A DNA stretch of 64,000 nt from JBGVSA01 sp041807905. Lineage in GTDB: Bacteria; Pseudomonadota; Gammaproteobacteria; Burkholderiales; Rhodocyclaceae. This document shows, piece after piece, positions 33,274-41,700 of this stretch; positions within the stretch are counted from its first letter, which is position 1; each line of letters starts with the position of its first letter. A model generated the notes under the pieces. The model did not search any database and was not told where the DNA came from. It was given only the letters and a program-made list of their open reading frames with translations. The position numbers were made by a program, and so were the translations under genes. The stretch lies in contig NZ_JBGVSA010000006.1 of assembly GCF_041807905.1 (NCBI RefSeq), positions 124,001 to 188,000 on the forward strand. Reading direction: 5' to 3'.

Positions 33274-34310
33274 TTACGCTTATCACGGGGACGCCGGGGG
33301 CAGGGAAGACCGCATACGCCGTCGCGCGGTTGGAAGAGTTTATTGCGGCCAATCCGGATCGGCCTGTGTTCGTCATGGGCGTCCCTGAGTTGGTGTTGTC
33401 GCATGAGGTGGTGCCGCCTGTTGGCGATTGGACAACGCAGGTTCAGGCCGTTGAAGACGCGTCTTTGCTGGAGGCTGTTTTCACGTTCCCGGATGGTGCG
33501 CTGGTGATCATCGACGAAGCGCAAAAGGTCTTCCGTCCTCGCGCAGTCGGTTCAAAGGTGCCGGACTATGTGGCCGCGTTCGAAAAGCATCGCCATCAGG
33601 GCCTTGATTTCTGGTTGATCACGCAAGCGCCGACGTTGGTCGACTCCAACGTTCGCAAGCTGGTTGGCAAGCACATCCACCTGCGCGCGTTGTGGTCGGG
33701 TCGCAAGCTCTACGAATGGGCGGAATGCAGCGATCCGGAAAGCCGGACGGATCGCGCCGCCGCTGCGGTGCGTAGCTACAAATTGCCGAAGGGCATCTTT
33801 GGCAAATATAAGTCTGCGTCAGTACATGTGAAACAGCGTCAGCGTGCGCCGCTGGCCGTCTATGGCGTTGCGCTCGCGGTTGTGGTGGTCGGGTTCTTGG
33901 GGTGGCGCGCCTACCATCGGCTTACCGCAGACAAAGCGCCTGCGTCTCCTGCGCGGTCGGCTGAACAATCGGGGCCAGTTGGCGTGCCATCGTCGCATCA
34001 GGGCAGTCCGCAAGCGCCTGCACCGGGGCAACAGATTGCCGTCGGTACGACGGTTGCGGATTGGACGCCTCGCATCAATACGCGTCCAGAAACTGCGCCC
34101 TTGTACGATGGCATACGCCAGGTTAAAACAATGCCGGTCGTTGCCGGCTGCGTTGCCATGGCGAACCGCTGCACGTGCTTCACGGATCAGGGCACGGACG
34201 CATTTCTAGACGACGGCCAGTGTCGTGAATGGCTTAAGCATCCGCCGTTCAACCCGTGGCGCGAATCACGGCAAGAGGTGGCGCAGGTAAGTCAGGGCGC
34301 GCAGAACTAG
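33270..34310 (+). CDS. zot: Zot-family assembly ATPase (pI-like)
   Basis: A 346-residue protein. The N-terminal zonular-occludens-toxin domain has Walker A TLITGTPGAGKT and Walker B ALVIIDEAQKVFRPR, with the family motif FEKHRHQGLDFWLITQ. A membrane helix (LAVYGVALAVVVVGFLGW, about 195-213) separates it from a Pro/Gln-rich periplasmic part containing a Cys pair (CVAMANRCTCF). Zot/pI proteins drive phage extrusion through the inner membrane. The start at 33270 follows the ATGA rule. Confidence 0.93.
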   Translation: MITLITGTPGAGKTAYAVARLEEFIAANPDRPVFVMGVPELVLSHEVVPPVGDWTTQVQAVEDASLLEAVFTFPDGALVIIDEAQKVFRPRAVGSKVPDYVAAFEKHRHQGLDFWLITQAPTLVDSNVRKLVGKHIHLRALWSGRKLYEWAECSDPESRTDRAAAAVRSYKLPKGIFGKYKSASVHVKQRQRAPLAVYGVALAVVVVGFLGWRAYHRLTADKAPASPARSAEQSGPVGVPSSHQGSPQAPAPGQQIAVGTTVADWTPRINTRPETAPLYDGIRQVKTMPVVAGCVAMANRCTCFTDQGTDAFLDDGQCREWLKHPPFNPWRESRQEVAQVSQGAQN

Positions 34311-34532
34311 CGTCTGCGTTTTCATGTAGGCGCGTTGCCAGATCGACAAGGCCGGTGCGGGTGACTGCTCCGGCTTTTTCTTTGCCTGTTGTTCGCGCAT
34401 GCGGGCGATCTGGATGGCTTGCCAGACTGCGCGCGGTGCTTCTACCAGCAATAGTGCGAACTCTTCCATGAATTCGAAAACTGCCTGCGCGGCCATGGCT
34501 TCGGGGTAACGCTTGAAGTTCTTCGCAATCAT
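34266..34532 (-). CDS. hypothetical protein antisense to the end of zot
   Basis: An 88-residue basic, helical protein (YPEAMAAQAVFEFMEEFALL, VWQAIQIARMREQQAKKKPE) on the minus strand, overlapping the last 45 bp of zot. Codon composition looks coding rather than a zot shadow, since most of it lies beyond zot. It may be a second regulator or accessory gene as seen at the right end of some inoviruses. No family is recognised. Confidence 0.5.
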   Translation of the reverse strand: MIAKNFKRYPEAMAAQAVFEFMEEFALLLVEAPRAVWQAIQIARMREQQAKKKPEQSPAPALSIWQRAYMKTQTLVLRALTYLRHLLP

Positions 34533-34886
34533 GGTGTTCGCCTTTCCAGCTACCGGGGCCCGGAGCTGAGCCCATCGTTGGACTTCCGTGAGCGGCTTCT
34601 GTGTGGGCCGCGTTCCACCGTACGCCCGTCGCTTCGCCCGGAACGATGCGGAGACCACGGACGGGGCCTCGGCGCTAGATCGATCCATCGGGCTTGCCCG
34701 TTGGGCGGTCTTGCGGCGGGGTGCCGTGGTCGGAGACTTCGTGTAGGCGAAGAGAGGGGCTTACGTGGTGCTGCTGGTCGGAGAGGCGGTCACGGTGTGC
34801 GGCGATTACGCCGCCTGGATGACGCGTAGCGTCGGAGCGGTCGTCTTGCCCGTTGAGGCGAATTCTTCAATTCCTACAAATTTGGC
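34533..34886. other. phage intergenic region with clustered hairpins (likely origin/packaging region)
   Basis: A 354-bp stretch without a convincing gene. It contains CTTCG-TGTAGG-CGAAG (34737-34752), GCGGCG-ATTA-CGCCGC (34799-34814) and GACGC-GTA-GCGTC (34821-34833), plus several weaker stems from 34640 on. Filamentous phages keep the plus- and minus-strand origins and the packaging signal in such a gene-free region. The nick site cannot be named from sequence alone. Confidence 0.5.
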
Positions 34887-35234
34887 ATGATGCTCATCAT
34901 GCTAGATCGAATCTTCCTTCTCGACGTTCTTCGCTACCTGACGATTTTTCTTGGCGTCTGGTGGTTGGTGTGGCTGGTGTTTCGAAAGAAGAGCGTCAGC
35001 GGCCGTAGGCGGTTCTCGTCGCGGCCTTCGATTCGACCGAATGGGGACGCTCCGTCTTTTACCGGCAATCGGGCACCTACAAGCGGGGCCTTTGATTTGC
35101 TGGTGAATGCGGTAAGTGGTGACATGCGAAAGGCGAACCGTCTGGTGCAGTATGAGTTGAGTCGTGCGCCGGGCATTTCGCGCGGTGAGGCGATCGCTCG
35201 GGCGATGGATCGTCTTGCGCGAGATAGGTCTTGA
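34887..35234 (+). CDS. hypothetical phage protein with N-terminal membrane helix
   Basis: A 115-residue protein with one membrane helix near the N terminus (LRYLTIFLGVWWLVWLVF, about 15-32), a basic Ser/Arg-rich linker and a helical C-terminal half (AFDLLVNAVSGDMRKANRLV, then YELSRAPGISRGEAIARAMD). The start may be the first ATG or one four codons later. No family is recognised; it lies after the origin region. Confidence 0.6.
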   Translation: MMLIMLDRIFLLDVLRYLTIFLGVWWLVWLVFRKKSVSGRRRFSSRPSIRPNGDAPSFTGNRAPTSGAFDLLVNAVSGDMRKANRLVQYELSRAPGISRGEAIARAMDRLARDRS

Positions 35235-35304
35235 AGCGTGGGACTGTGGTTTCCTCGCAATTCTCGCTTCGGTTTTCTTACGTACTAATGGGCAGGATCG
35301 AACA

Positions 35305-35574
35305 GTGTATCCAGCGTGGTCGTCGGAACTGCGGCGGCTTTACTGGTCGCTGAGAATGTCGCGTCCGGGTTCCCGTCCTACTGCGCGGACGTGGTATCGC
35401 AGGATTCGCGACGAAAAAAAACGCCTGTACTCGGCAGGCGTTCCTTACATCCATATTCACTTGGTGTGCAGGGTCCTCACGAACCCATGTAACCGGCGGG
35501 CCGTCGCAACCTTGTCATCGTGGCGTGAGCAGCTCGAATTGCCGCTCGAATTGCGCTCGCAAGACTGCGCATAA
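35305..35574 (+). CDS. hypothetical phage protein adjoining attR (YRRI/KKRL family)
   Basis: An 89-residue basic protein; GTG at 35305 has AGGAT upstream (ATG at 35356 is an alternative). The core SRPTARTWYRRIRDEKKRLY followed by SAGV looks like a small DNA-binding helix-turn-helix. It is clearly related to the minus-strand frame at 35477-35806 on the other side of the attachment site. Its last codons run into the dif repeat. Function is unknown. Confidence 0.5.
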   Translation: MYPAWSSELRRLYWSLRMSRPGSRPTARTWYRRIRDEKKRLYSAGVPYIHIHLVCRVLTNPCNRRAVATLSSWREQLELPLELRSQDCA

Positions 35575-35806
35575 TGTTTATTATGTCAATATGGATCGCG
35601 ATCGAAAAAAGGCCTTCAAGGCGGTCTTGCGACACGTATCCGACAAACGCGTGCCACCGGCTTTCGCGCGCGGGGTCTGCTAGATACAGACAGTACAGCC
35701 GCAACTCTTCCGGATCGACGCCTGCCATAAGCAGGCGTTTTTTTCGAACGCCGATCCGCCGATACAGTGTCGCCCTAGAATCATCAAATCGAGCAGCATT
35801 CCGCAA
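35477..35806 (-). pseudogene. remnant gene related to the last phage ORF, running through dif
   Basis: A 109-residue frame starting at TTG. Its N-terminal part (SRATLYRRIGVRKKRLLMAG, preceded in frame by ELEAARLRSAYRNLRNAARF up to a stop) matches the phage ORF at 35305-35574: shared EL..LR..Y..LR, SR.T.YRRI...KKRL..AGV. The lack of a good start and the passage of the frame through dif into phage DNA suggest a truncated gene whose original 3' end was moved to the far side of the prophage by integration. Confidence 0.45.
35564..35591 (+). other. dif-like XerCD site (attR / regenerated dif)
   Basis: ACTGCGCATAATGTTTATTA followed by TGTCAATA. It matches the E. coli dif 28-mer at 22 positions, with a complete XerC arm (GCGCATAA) and XerD arm (TTATGTCAAT) around a 6-bp core. 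Its left 17 bp recur at 28655-28671. The presence of both arms makes it the functional site after prophage insertion, and a candidate for the chromosome terminus. Confidence 0.8.
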
Positions 35807-35867
35807 ATTCCGATACGCACTACGAAGCCTTGCCGCCTCAAGCTCCCGATTCCGTCAGCACAACGGA

Positions 35868-36155
35868 TCAGCAGCCCAGATCGCGATACTCCCGACGTAG
35901 CCGATACAGCGGATCATCGCCATGAGCCGCGCCGCCACTCACTTTCCCTATCAGACCATCCAAACGATCCGCGCCCAAACGACGCTTTCCCGACAGCTGA
36001 CCTACTCCCGCATTGGGCACGACATCGCCGATCTTCGCCGAAGGACAAGGATCGTCGGAATACACCACCTTTCCACCCATTTCACACTTGTTATTTGCGG
36101 ATCCGATAAACCACGACAAACCAGACAATTGCCTGGGCAACACCGATTTTCGCAA
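35868..36155 (-). CDS. DUF4124-like protein, probably 5'-truncated
   Basis: A 95-residue frame whose recognisable part is CEMGGKVVYSDDPCPSAKI, the Cys-containing motif of DUF4124 proteins, which normally follow a signal peptide. Here the preceding residues (RKSVLPRQLSGLSWFIGSAN) do not form a good signal and overlap the end of the upstream gene, so the gene is probably degraded at its 5' end or starts at an internal TTG. It is one of three minus-strand frames running towards dif. Confidence 0.45.
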   Translation of the reverse strand: MRKSVLPRQLSGLSWFIGSANNKCEMGGKVVYSDDPCPSAKIGDVVPNAGVGQLSGKRRLGADRLDGLIGKVSGGAAHGDDPLYRLRREYRDLGC

Positions 36156-36453
36156 TCAGAGGCCACTCAATTGAGAATTCACTGTCCGAGGATGACGGAA
36201 ATAGTGCGATCGCTGAGAATATGACCATAAAAATCAAATACAGTCCAAACCAACGCTCTTTTCTTACGTTGGACAGCCGAAGAATATCAATCATGGAGGG
36301 GAATCTCTTTTGAGCCACCCCCAATTTCTCCGCTTCTCCAATGAACGGAATGGAGAGAAAATTAACTATCAACAAGATTCCAATTTCCACGTTCTTTCGT
36401 CCGAATATCAATCCGTCTGATTTGTCCACACGCCCGGAGCGGGAATCGGGCAT
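36091..36453 (-). CDS. small membrane protein of unknown family
   Basis: A 120-residue protein with three hydrophobic segments (about 23-37 IGILLIVNFLSIPFIG, 69-86 FGLYLIFMVIFSAIALF, 100-116 IGVAQAIVWFVVVY). Codons here are less GC-rich than in the surrounding chromosome, which suggests acquired DNA. I do not recognise the family. Its end overlaps the DUF4124-like frame by 65 bp. Confidence 0.5.
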   Translation of the reverse strand: MPDSRSGRVDKSDGLIFGRKNVEIGILLIVNFLSIPFIGEAEKLGVAQKRFPSMIDILRLSNVRKERWFGLYLIFMVIFSAIALFPSSSDSEFSIEWPLIAKIGVAQAIVWFVVVYRIRK

Positions 36454-36533
36454 TCACTCTCAGATGCCTCAAGCGTCGCCGGCCGACGAGTCTTGGCCTC
36501 GGTGTTTCTCCGATCTCTTGGTCGTTTCGCATG

Positions 36534-37469
36534 TCACCTGCCGGCCCCTCGCTGCAGCGGTCGCGGCCCGGCGCTTCGTGCGGCGGAGCGTGTCGGTGCG
36601 CGGGGCCGTCTTGCTTCTGCCAAGGCGCCGTGCAATCGGGCGACTTCCGCTTGAGCCGTTTGCAGCGCCGACTTGTTCTCTGCTTCTCTACGTGCGGCGT
36701 CATCTTGATGGCTGATTAGGGTCTGGGCGTGAGCGCGCAGTTCGGCTTCCAGCCGGTGAATGCTGGCCAGGTTCTCGGCTTCGCGAGCGCTCGACTGTTT
36801 CTCCGCCGCCAAGGCCTTTGCTCCTGCAGCCTTGAGTTCCTGTCGCAGCTTGTCGACTTCACCCAGCCAATGTTGCTCGCGCAATCTTGCGCTCTCGCTT
36901 GCTTCGTGTCGTTCCCTGTCCGCGGCGACCCGTATCGCGTCGATCTGCACACGTGCGGCGTCGAGTGCGCCGGTCAGTTCCTCGACACGTTTTTCTGCCG
37001 CCACAGACGCCGCGTTGGCGCGTGCTTCACGACGCTGGCATTCGTCGATCTGTGCGTGGGCCAAGCCAAGCGCGGAGGTCGCGGTGTCGACTTGCGCCAA
37101 CATTGCGCATTCGCGCTGAGCCAACGCCTGCTGCGCCTGCGCTAATTCGTCTTGTGCCTGATGGATGGCGGCTCGCTCCGCTTTCAGTGCCACTTCCGCC
37201 TGCTCGCGCGCTTGTGCCGTCGCGGCTTCCCACAGATAGCGTGCCACCTGGACGACAGGATCGGGAATGTCTGCGGCGGCGGAAAACGCCTGCGGATCAC
37301 GGATCCGCGCGCCCAAGCCTTTGAACCAGGTATCGAGGTATGGCTGCACCGTGTTCGGCGAGCCCCGCCCGATTTTCTGGCGCACGCGCTCGATGGTGGG
37401 TCTTGCCCCTTCAATCAACAGCGCGTCTGCGGCCTTCCAGACGTCCTGTTCGGTGATTCCCGCTGCCAT
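36534..37469 (-). CDS. KfrA-like DNA-binding protein with long coiled coil
   Basis: A 311-residue protein. Residues 1-110 match the KfrA N-terminal DNA-binding domain (ITEQDVWKAADALLIEGARP, TIERVRQKIGRGSPNTVQPY); the rest is an Ala/Glu/Arg-rich coiled coil (AHIDECQR..., AADRERHEASESARLREQ), ending in a basic tail. KfrA proteins bind their own promoters and form filament-like multimers linked to plasmid partition. Here the gene is divergent from a tyrosine recombinase gene, with palindromes and repeats between. Confidence 0.85.
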   Translation of the reverse strand: MAAGITEQDVWKAADALLIEGARPTIERVRQKIGRGSPNTVQPYLDTWFKGLGARIRDPQAFSAAADIPDPVVQVARYLWEAATAQAREQAEVALKAERAAIHQAQDELAQAQQALAQRECAMLAQVDTATSALGLAHAQIDECQRREARANAASVAAEKRVEELTGALDAARVQIDAIRVAADRERHEASESARLREQHWLGEVDKLRQELKAAGAKALAAEKQSSAREAENLASIHRLEAELRAHAQTLISHQDDAARREAENKSALQTAQAEVARLHGALAEARRPRAPTRSAARSAGPRPLQRGAGR

Positions 37470-37481
37470 GGTGGTTTTCCC

Positions 37482-37491
37482 AATCTGATAT
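37482..37491. promoter_or_regulatory. palindrome upstream of the kfrA-like gene
   Basis: CTGATATCAG, perfect 10-bp palindrome 13 bp upstream of the start of the KfrA-like gene. A likely self-regulatory operator, by analogy with KfrA autoregulation. Confidence 0.4.
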
Positions 37492-37520
37492 CAGCACTTT
37501 AGGTGCGATAATAAATGCTT

Positions 37521-37583
37521 ACCGTACCTAACATACGGTGCCATGTAATATACACTACACAATACATCATGGAATATACACTA
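37521..37583. promoter_or_regulatory. inverted repeat and direct repeats in the kfrA/recombinase promoter region
   Basis: ACCGTA-CCTAACA-TACGGT (37521-37539) is followed by two copies of AATATACACTA (37547-37557 and 37573-37583), 26 bp apart. The AT-rich repeats stand out against GC-rich surroundings and flank the probable recombinase start, so they are candidate sites for the KfrA-like protein or for recombinase arm binding. Confidence 0.45.
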
Positions 37584-38681
37584 TCCCTTCCGGCGTCAAG
37601 CGCGGATATGGCCAACTGGGACGATGGCTTGGCGGAGGCCGTGGGCCAGTTGCTCGCCGAGGGCGAATCAGCGAACACGACGCGCAGCTATCGCACTGCC
37701 CTGCGCTACTGGGGCGCGTGGTTCGCCCTGCGGTTCAACAGTGCGCTGGAGCTCCCCGTGCGGCCGGCGACCGTCATACAGTTCATCGTCGATCACGCGC
37801 AGCGACGCACCGAAGATGGCCTGGCCCATGGCTTGCCGGATGCCGTCGACGAAGAACTGGTGCGGATGCGCTACAAAGCCAAAGCGGGCCCGCTGTCGCT
37901 CAGTTCCATCCAGCACCGCATCGCCGTGCTCTCGCAGCTTCACCGCCTGCACGGTCTGGCCAATCCGATGGACGATGTCGCGGTGCGGCAGCTTCTTGCC
38001 AAAACGCGTCGTGCCTACGCCAATCGTGGGGTACGAAAGGACAAGAAACCTGCGTTGACGCACCTCCCCCTGCAAAAGCTGCTGGCGACGTGCGACAGCT
38101 CGCTGAAGGGCAAGCGCGACCGTGCCTTGCTGCTGTTCGCCGTGTCCAGCGGCGGTCGCCGCCGCTCGGAAGTGACGCAGGCAACCATGGAGCGCCTCGA
38201 AAGATTGAGTGCCGGCACCTATGTGTACGTCATGGGTCAATCAAAGACCGATCAGGCCGCACAGGAAGATGCCGGCGCGTTCAAACCCGTCGTGGGCGAC
38301 GCGGGGGCCGCGCTCGAAGCCTGGCTCGCAGCCAGCGGCGTGACCGAAGGCGCGATCTTCCGGCGGGTCCGCCGGGGCGACGTCGTTGCCGAGGCCCTGA
38401 ACCCTGCCGCGGTCCGTCGCATCGTCATCGAGCGCGCCAAACTCGCAGGCCTGCACGACGAAGGCTATTCAGCCCATTCGCTACGCGCGGGTTTCATGAC
38501 AGAAGCCGGACTGCGGAACATTCCCCTGCCGGAAGCGATGGCGCTGTCAGGTCATGCCAGCCTGGATGTCGCGATGGGATATTTCCGGGCAGGCAACGTC
38601 GTCACGAGCGGCGCAGCGCGCCTCTTCGATCAGACTTCAGAACACTCCCAGACCGCAGATGAGGCCAAGCCAGGGTCATAG
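37569..38681 (+). CDS. tyrosine-type site-specific recombinase/integrase
   Basis: A 370-residue recombinase. The N-terminal SAM-like DNA-binding domain (about 20-130) has SYRTALRYWGAWF; the catalytic domain has the first Arg in SSGGRRRSEV, the HxxR box in YSAHSLRAGFMTEAG, the next His in ALSGHASLDVAMGYFRAGN and the nucleophile Tyr in the same stretch. All catalytic residues are present. The ATG at 37569 is taken; one at 37608 is possible. It pairs with the KfrA-like gene and lies 2 kb from dif, but no att sites of its own were found. Confidence 0.88.
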   Translation: MEYTLSLPASSADMANWDDGLAEAVGQLLAEGESANTTRSYRTALRYWGAWFALRFNSALELPVRPATVIQFIVDHAQRRTEDGLAHGLPDAVDEELVRMRYKAKAGPLSLSSIQHRIAVLSQLHRLHGLANPMDDVAVRQLLAKTRRAYANRGVRKDKKPALTHLPLQKLLATCDSSLKGKRDRALLLFAVSSGGRRRSEVTQATMERLERLSAGTYVYVMGQSKTDQAAQEDAGAFKPVVGDAGAALEAWLAASGVTEGAIFRRVRRGDVVAEALNPAAVRRIVIERAKLAGLHDEGYSAHSLRAGFMTEAGLRNIPLPEAMALSGHASLDVAMGYFRAGNVVTSGAARLFDQTSEHSQTADEAKPGS

Positions 38682-38773
38682 CGGAACGGGACGCCTCCCT
38701 CTCCTCGGCGATGCGCCGACAGGCCCGTGCCCTGCCCTCAACCACCGTCCGGATGCAATGGGCCGATCCGCCG

Positions 38774-41700
38774 TCAATCCAGCCCCTCCTCCTGCCCTGC
38801 GTTGTCTGGCGTCAATAGCAGGTAGAGCGCAGGCACGACGACCAGCCCAAGGAATGACACGGAAATCAGCCCGAAGATGATGACCAGCGTCAGCGGGCGA
38901 TAGAAGTCGCTGCTGATCGCCAATGGAATGAGGCCCACGATGGTGGTGATCGCCGTCGTCAGCAGCGGCCGCAGGCGGCGGGCCGCGCCTGCGGCAGCCA
39001 CCTGGGGAACGGACATGCCGCTCTTGAGGTATCCGTTCATGGTGTCGACCATGATGATGCCGTTGTTGATCGCGATGCCGATCAGCGAAATCAGGCCGAT
39101 CATGGCGAAGAACGAAAACGTGATGCCGAACGCCCAGAATCCCAGCCCGGCGCCGATCGCCGCCAGCGGCATCGTCACGACGATGATGAAGGCCTGACGG
39201 AAGCTGCCGAAGATGAGCACCAGCACGCCGACCACGAGCACGACGGCAATCGCGAGCGCAATCTGGGCGGAAGCGAATGTCTCCGCCGTATCGACCGACT
39301 CGCCGCCGATGACGGCGCGATAGCCCGTCGGCCACTCGCGCTGCATCGCTTCGAGCCGGGGTTGCACCTCGGACATGATCTCCCCGACGGTACGCCCCTC
39401 GTTTCTCGCAATCACCGAAAGCGCGCGCTCGCCATTGACGCGCGAAATTGCGATCGCCGTTTCGGACCGCAACGGCCTGACCAACTGCGCCGCCGCAATC
39501 GATTGCCCGCTGCGCGAGTAGATGCGAACGCCCGATATTTCTTCCAGGCTGCGCGGCCCGCCGGCCTGGCCGGGACGACTGGGCCATTCCGTGCCGAGCC
39601 GAATATCGATGTTGTCGTGCCCATCGCTGGTGACGAAGGTGCTCACCGTGTCGGAACTGAGGGCGATGCGCAGTTGCGCAGCCAGATCGGCATGGTCGAT
39701 GCCGAAGAAGTGCGCCGCCTCGCGGTCCGGGCGTAGCGCCAGTTGCGCTCTCAGCAGGCCGAGATTGTCGCGTACATCGACGACGCCTGCGGTCTCGTCC
39801 AGCAGCGCCTGAACCTGACGCGAGAGCGTTCGCAACTGGTCCATGTCGGCGCCGATCAGTTGTATTTCGATCGAATCGCCGGCGCTCGGGCCGCTGCCTT
39901 CGGGAACAACCTGCAACTGCGCGCCCGCGACGCTCTTGGCGAGGAATCCCGACAACTCTCGGCGCAGGGACTCGGCCAGTATGTGGGAGTCCGCGTCGCG
40001 CTCGGCGCGCGGGCGGAAGGTCGCGGAAAAACCGATGTAGTTCTCCGATGTGCTCGGTTGCAGGCTGGACGTGATCGAGCCTGCGGCGAATGGGCTCTTG
40101 AGCCCGACGAGCTTCACCACGCTCCTGAAATACGGCTTGCTGCCCAGGATCGCCCCGACTTCGTCCGCCACGCGCTGCGAGGTGGCGAGTTCCTCCGACG
40201 GCGGCAGTTCGATATTGATGCCCAGCCGCTCGCCGTCCGTGGGCGGAAACAGCTCGATGCGCGCCTGCGAGAACGCCAGTATCGACACCACAAAAAGCGC
40301 GAACGCGGCGCCCAGCCACAGCCACGATTGCCTTCGACTGTGCACCACCGACTTCAGAATCCACCGCTCCAGGCCATTCACCGCGCGCGCGGTCACTCTG
40401 TCGGACAGGCCCTGCTTGCGCGAATCCTCCGCCTTGCGCTGCCCACCGAGCAACACGCGCGACAGCGGCAGCGAAATCAGCATCGCGACGAAGAACGACA
40501 ACACCAGACAAATGACAGTGGTCACCGGCATCACCCGAATGAACGCCCCCACCATTCCGCCGATCGACATCAACGGCGCGAGCGTGAGGATCGTCGTGAT
40601 CTGCGCGGCGAACGCGGGCATCGCGTATTGCCTCACCGTGGCCAGCACGCCCTGGCCGAATGTCTTGCCCTGGTTGTAGATCGCGTCGTGCAGACCTTCC
40701 AGCAGGATGATGAACACATCGATGATCATGACAAGCGCAATGACCATGCCGATGATCACCAGCTCGTTGAGCGTATAGCCCATCAGCAGGATCACCAGCA
40801 GCACGCCGGCAAAGGTAATGGGCACCGACAGGCCGGCGATGATCGCCTCGCGCCACGCAATGGTCAGCAGCAGGATGGCAAACACGACGAGCATGGTCTG
40901 CAAGGCACCGACGAACACCTCGGTGAGCGATTCCCAGATCTGCTCGGCCTTGTCCTGGGTAACCGTGTATTCCAGTCCGGTCGGCCAGGAACTGTCGCGG
41001 GCCATTTCCTCGAGCGAGGCCTTGAGCACGCCGACCAGCCTCACCGTATCGCCCCCTGGCATCCTGCGCACCGAAATCTCCAGCGACGGCTCGAAATCCC
41101 CGCGCTTCCCCTTGAAGAAGGCACGCGTCGTTTCCGGCTCCTGCATGCGGCGCACGCTGGCCACCTCATCCAGGCGCACAGCACGCCCCGCGCCGAGTCC
41201 CCCGAGTCGCGCCACAGGCAGCGCGCGCAGATCGTTCAGATCGCGGAAGCGTCCCTCCAGGCGGACCACGGCCCCGATTGTCTCGCTGCGGATCTCGCCG
41301 AACGGCTGTTCGATGCCCGCCTGCCGGACCGCATTGCGGATGGCCGCCGGCGAAAGTCCCAGCGCGAGCAAGCGATCGGGTTGCAGCAGGATCTGCACGA
41401 TCTCGTCGCGTTCGCCGCCGATGCTGACTTCATTCACATCGGGCAAGCGCTCGAGCGTGTCGCGGATGTGCCGCGCCTCGCGGTTCATGATCGCCGAGCC
41501 CACATCTCCATGCAGGACGAAGGTAAAGATCGGCCGGTCATCCACGGAAATCTGCGCAATCGCCGGACGATCGGCATCCGCCGGCATATCGGCCTCGGCG
41601 TCCGCCACAGCCGCCCGCAGCCGGGTCATGGCATCGGCGGAATCGGCGGACACCTCGAATTCCACCGACAGGATCGAAAACGAATCGAACGACGCGCTAT

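Larger units (their letters stand above)
28655..35582 (+). mobile_element. filamentous (inovirus) prophage integrated at a dif site
   Basis: A 6.9-kb element with inovirus order: repressor (minus), then Rep, small ssDNA-binding candidate, coat proteins, pIII-like protein, DUF2523 and Zot (plus), plus an intergenic region rich in hairpins. It is flanked by a 17-bp dif-derived repeat and carries no integrase of its own, so integration by host XerC/XerD is the natural explanation, as for CTXphi. No toxin gene is present. Confidence 0.9.

Noticed and set aside
29207..34310. Cholera-toxin-like or other toxin gene in the inovirus (as in CTXphi)
   Set aside because: After zot there are only small unknown proteins and the origin region; Zot here is the assembly ATPase.
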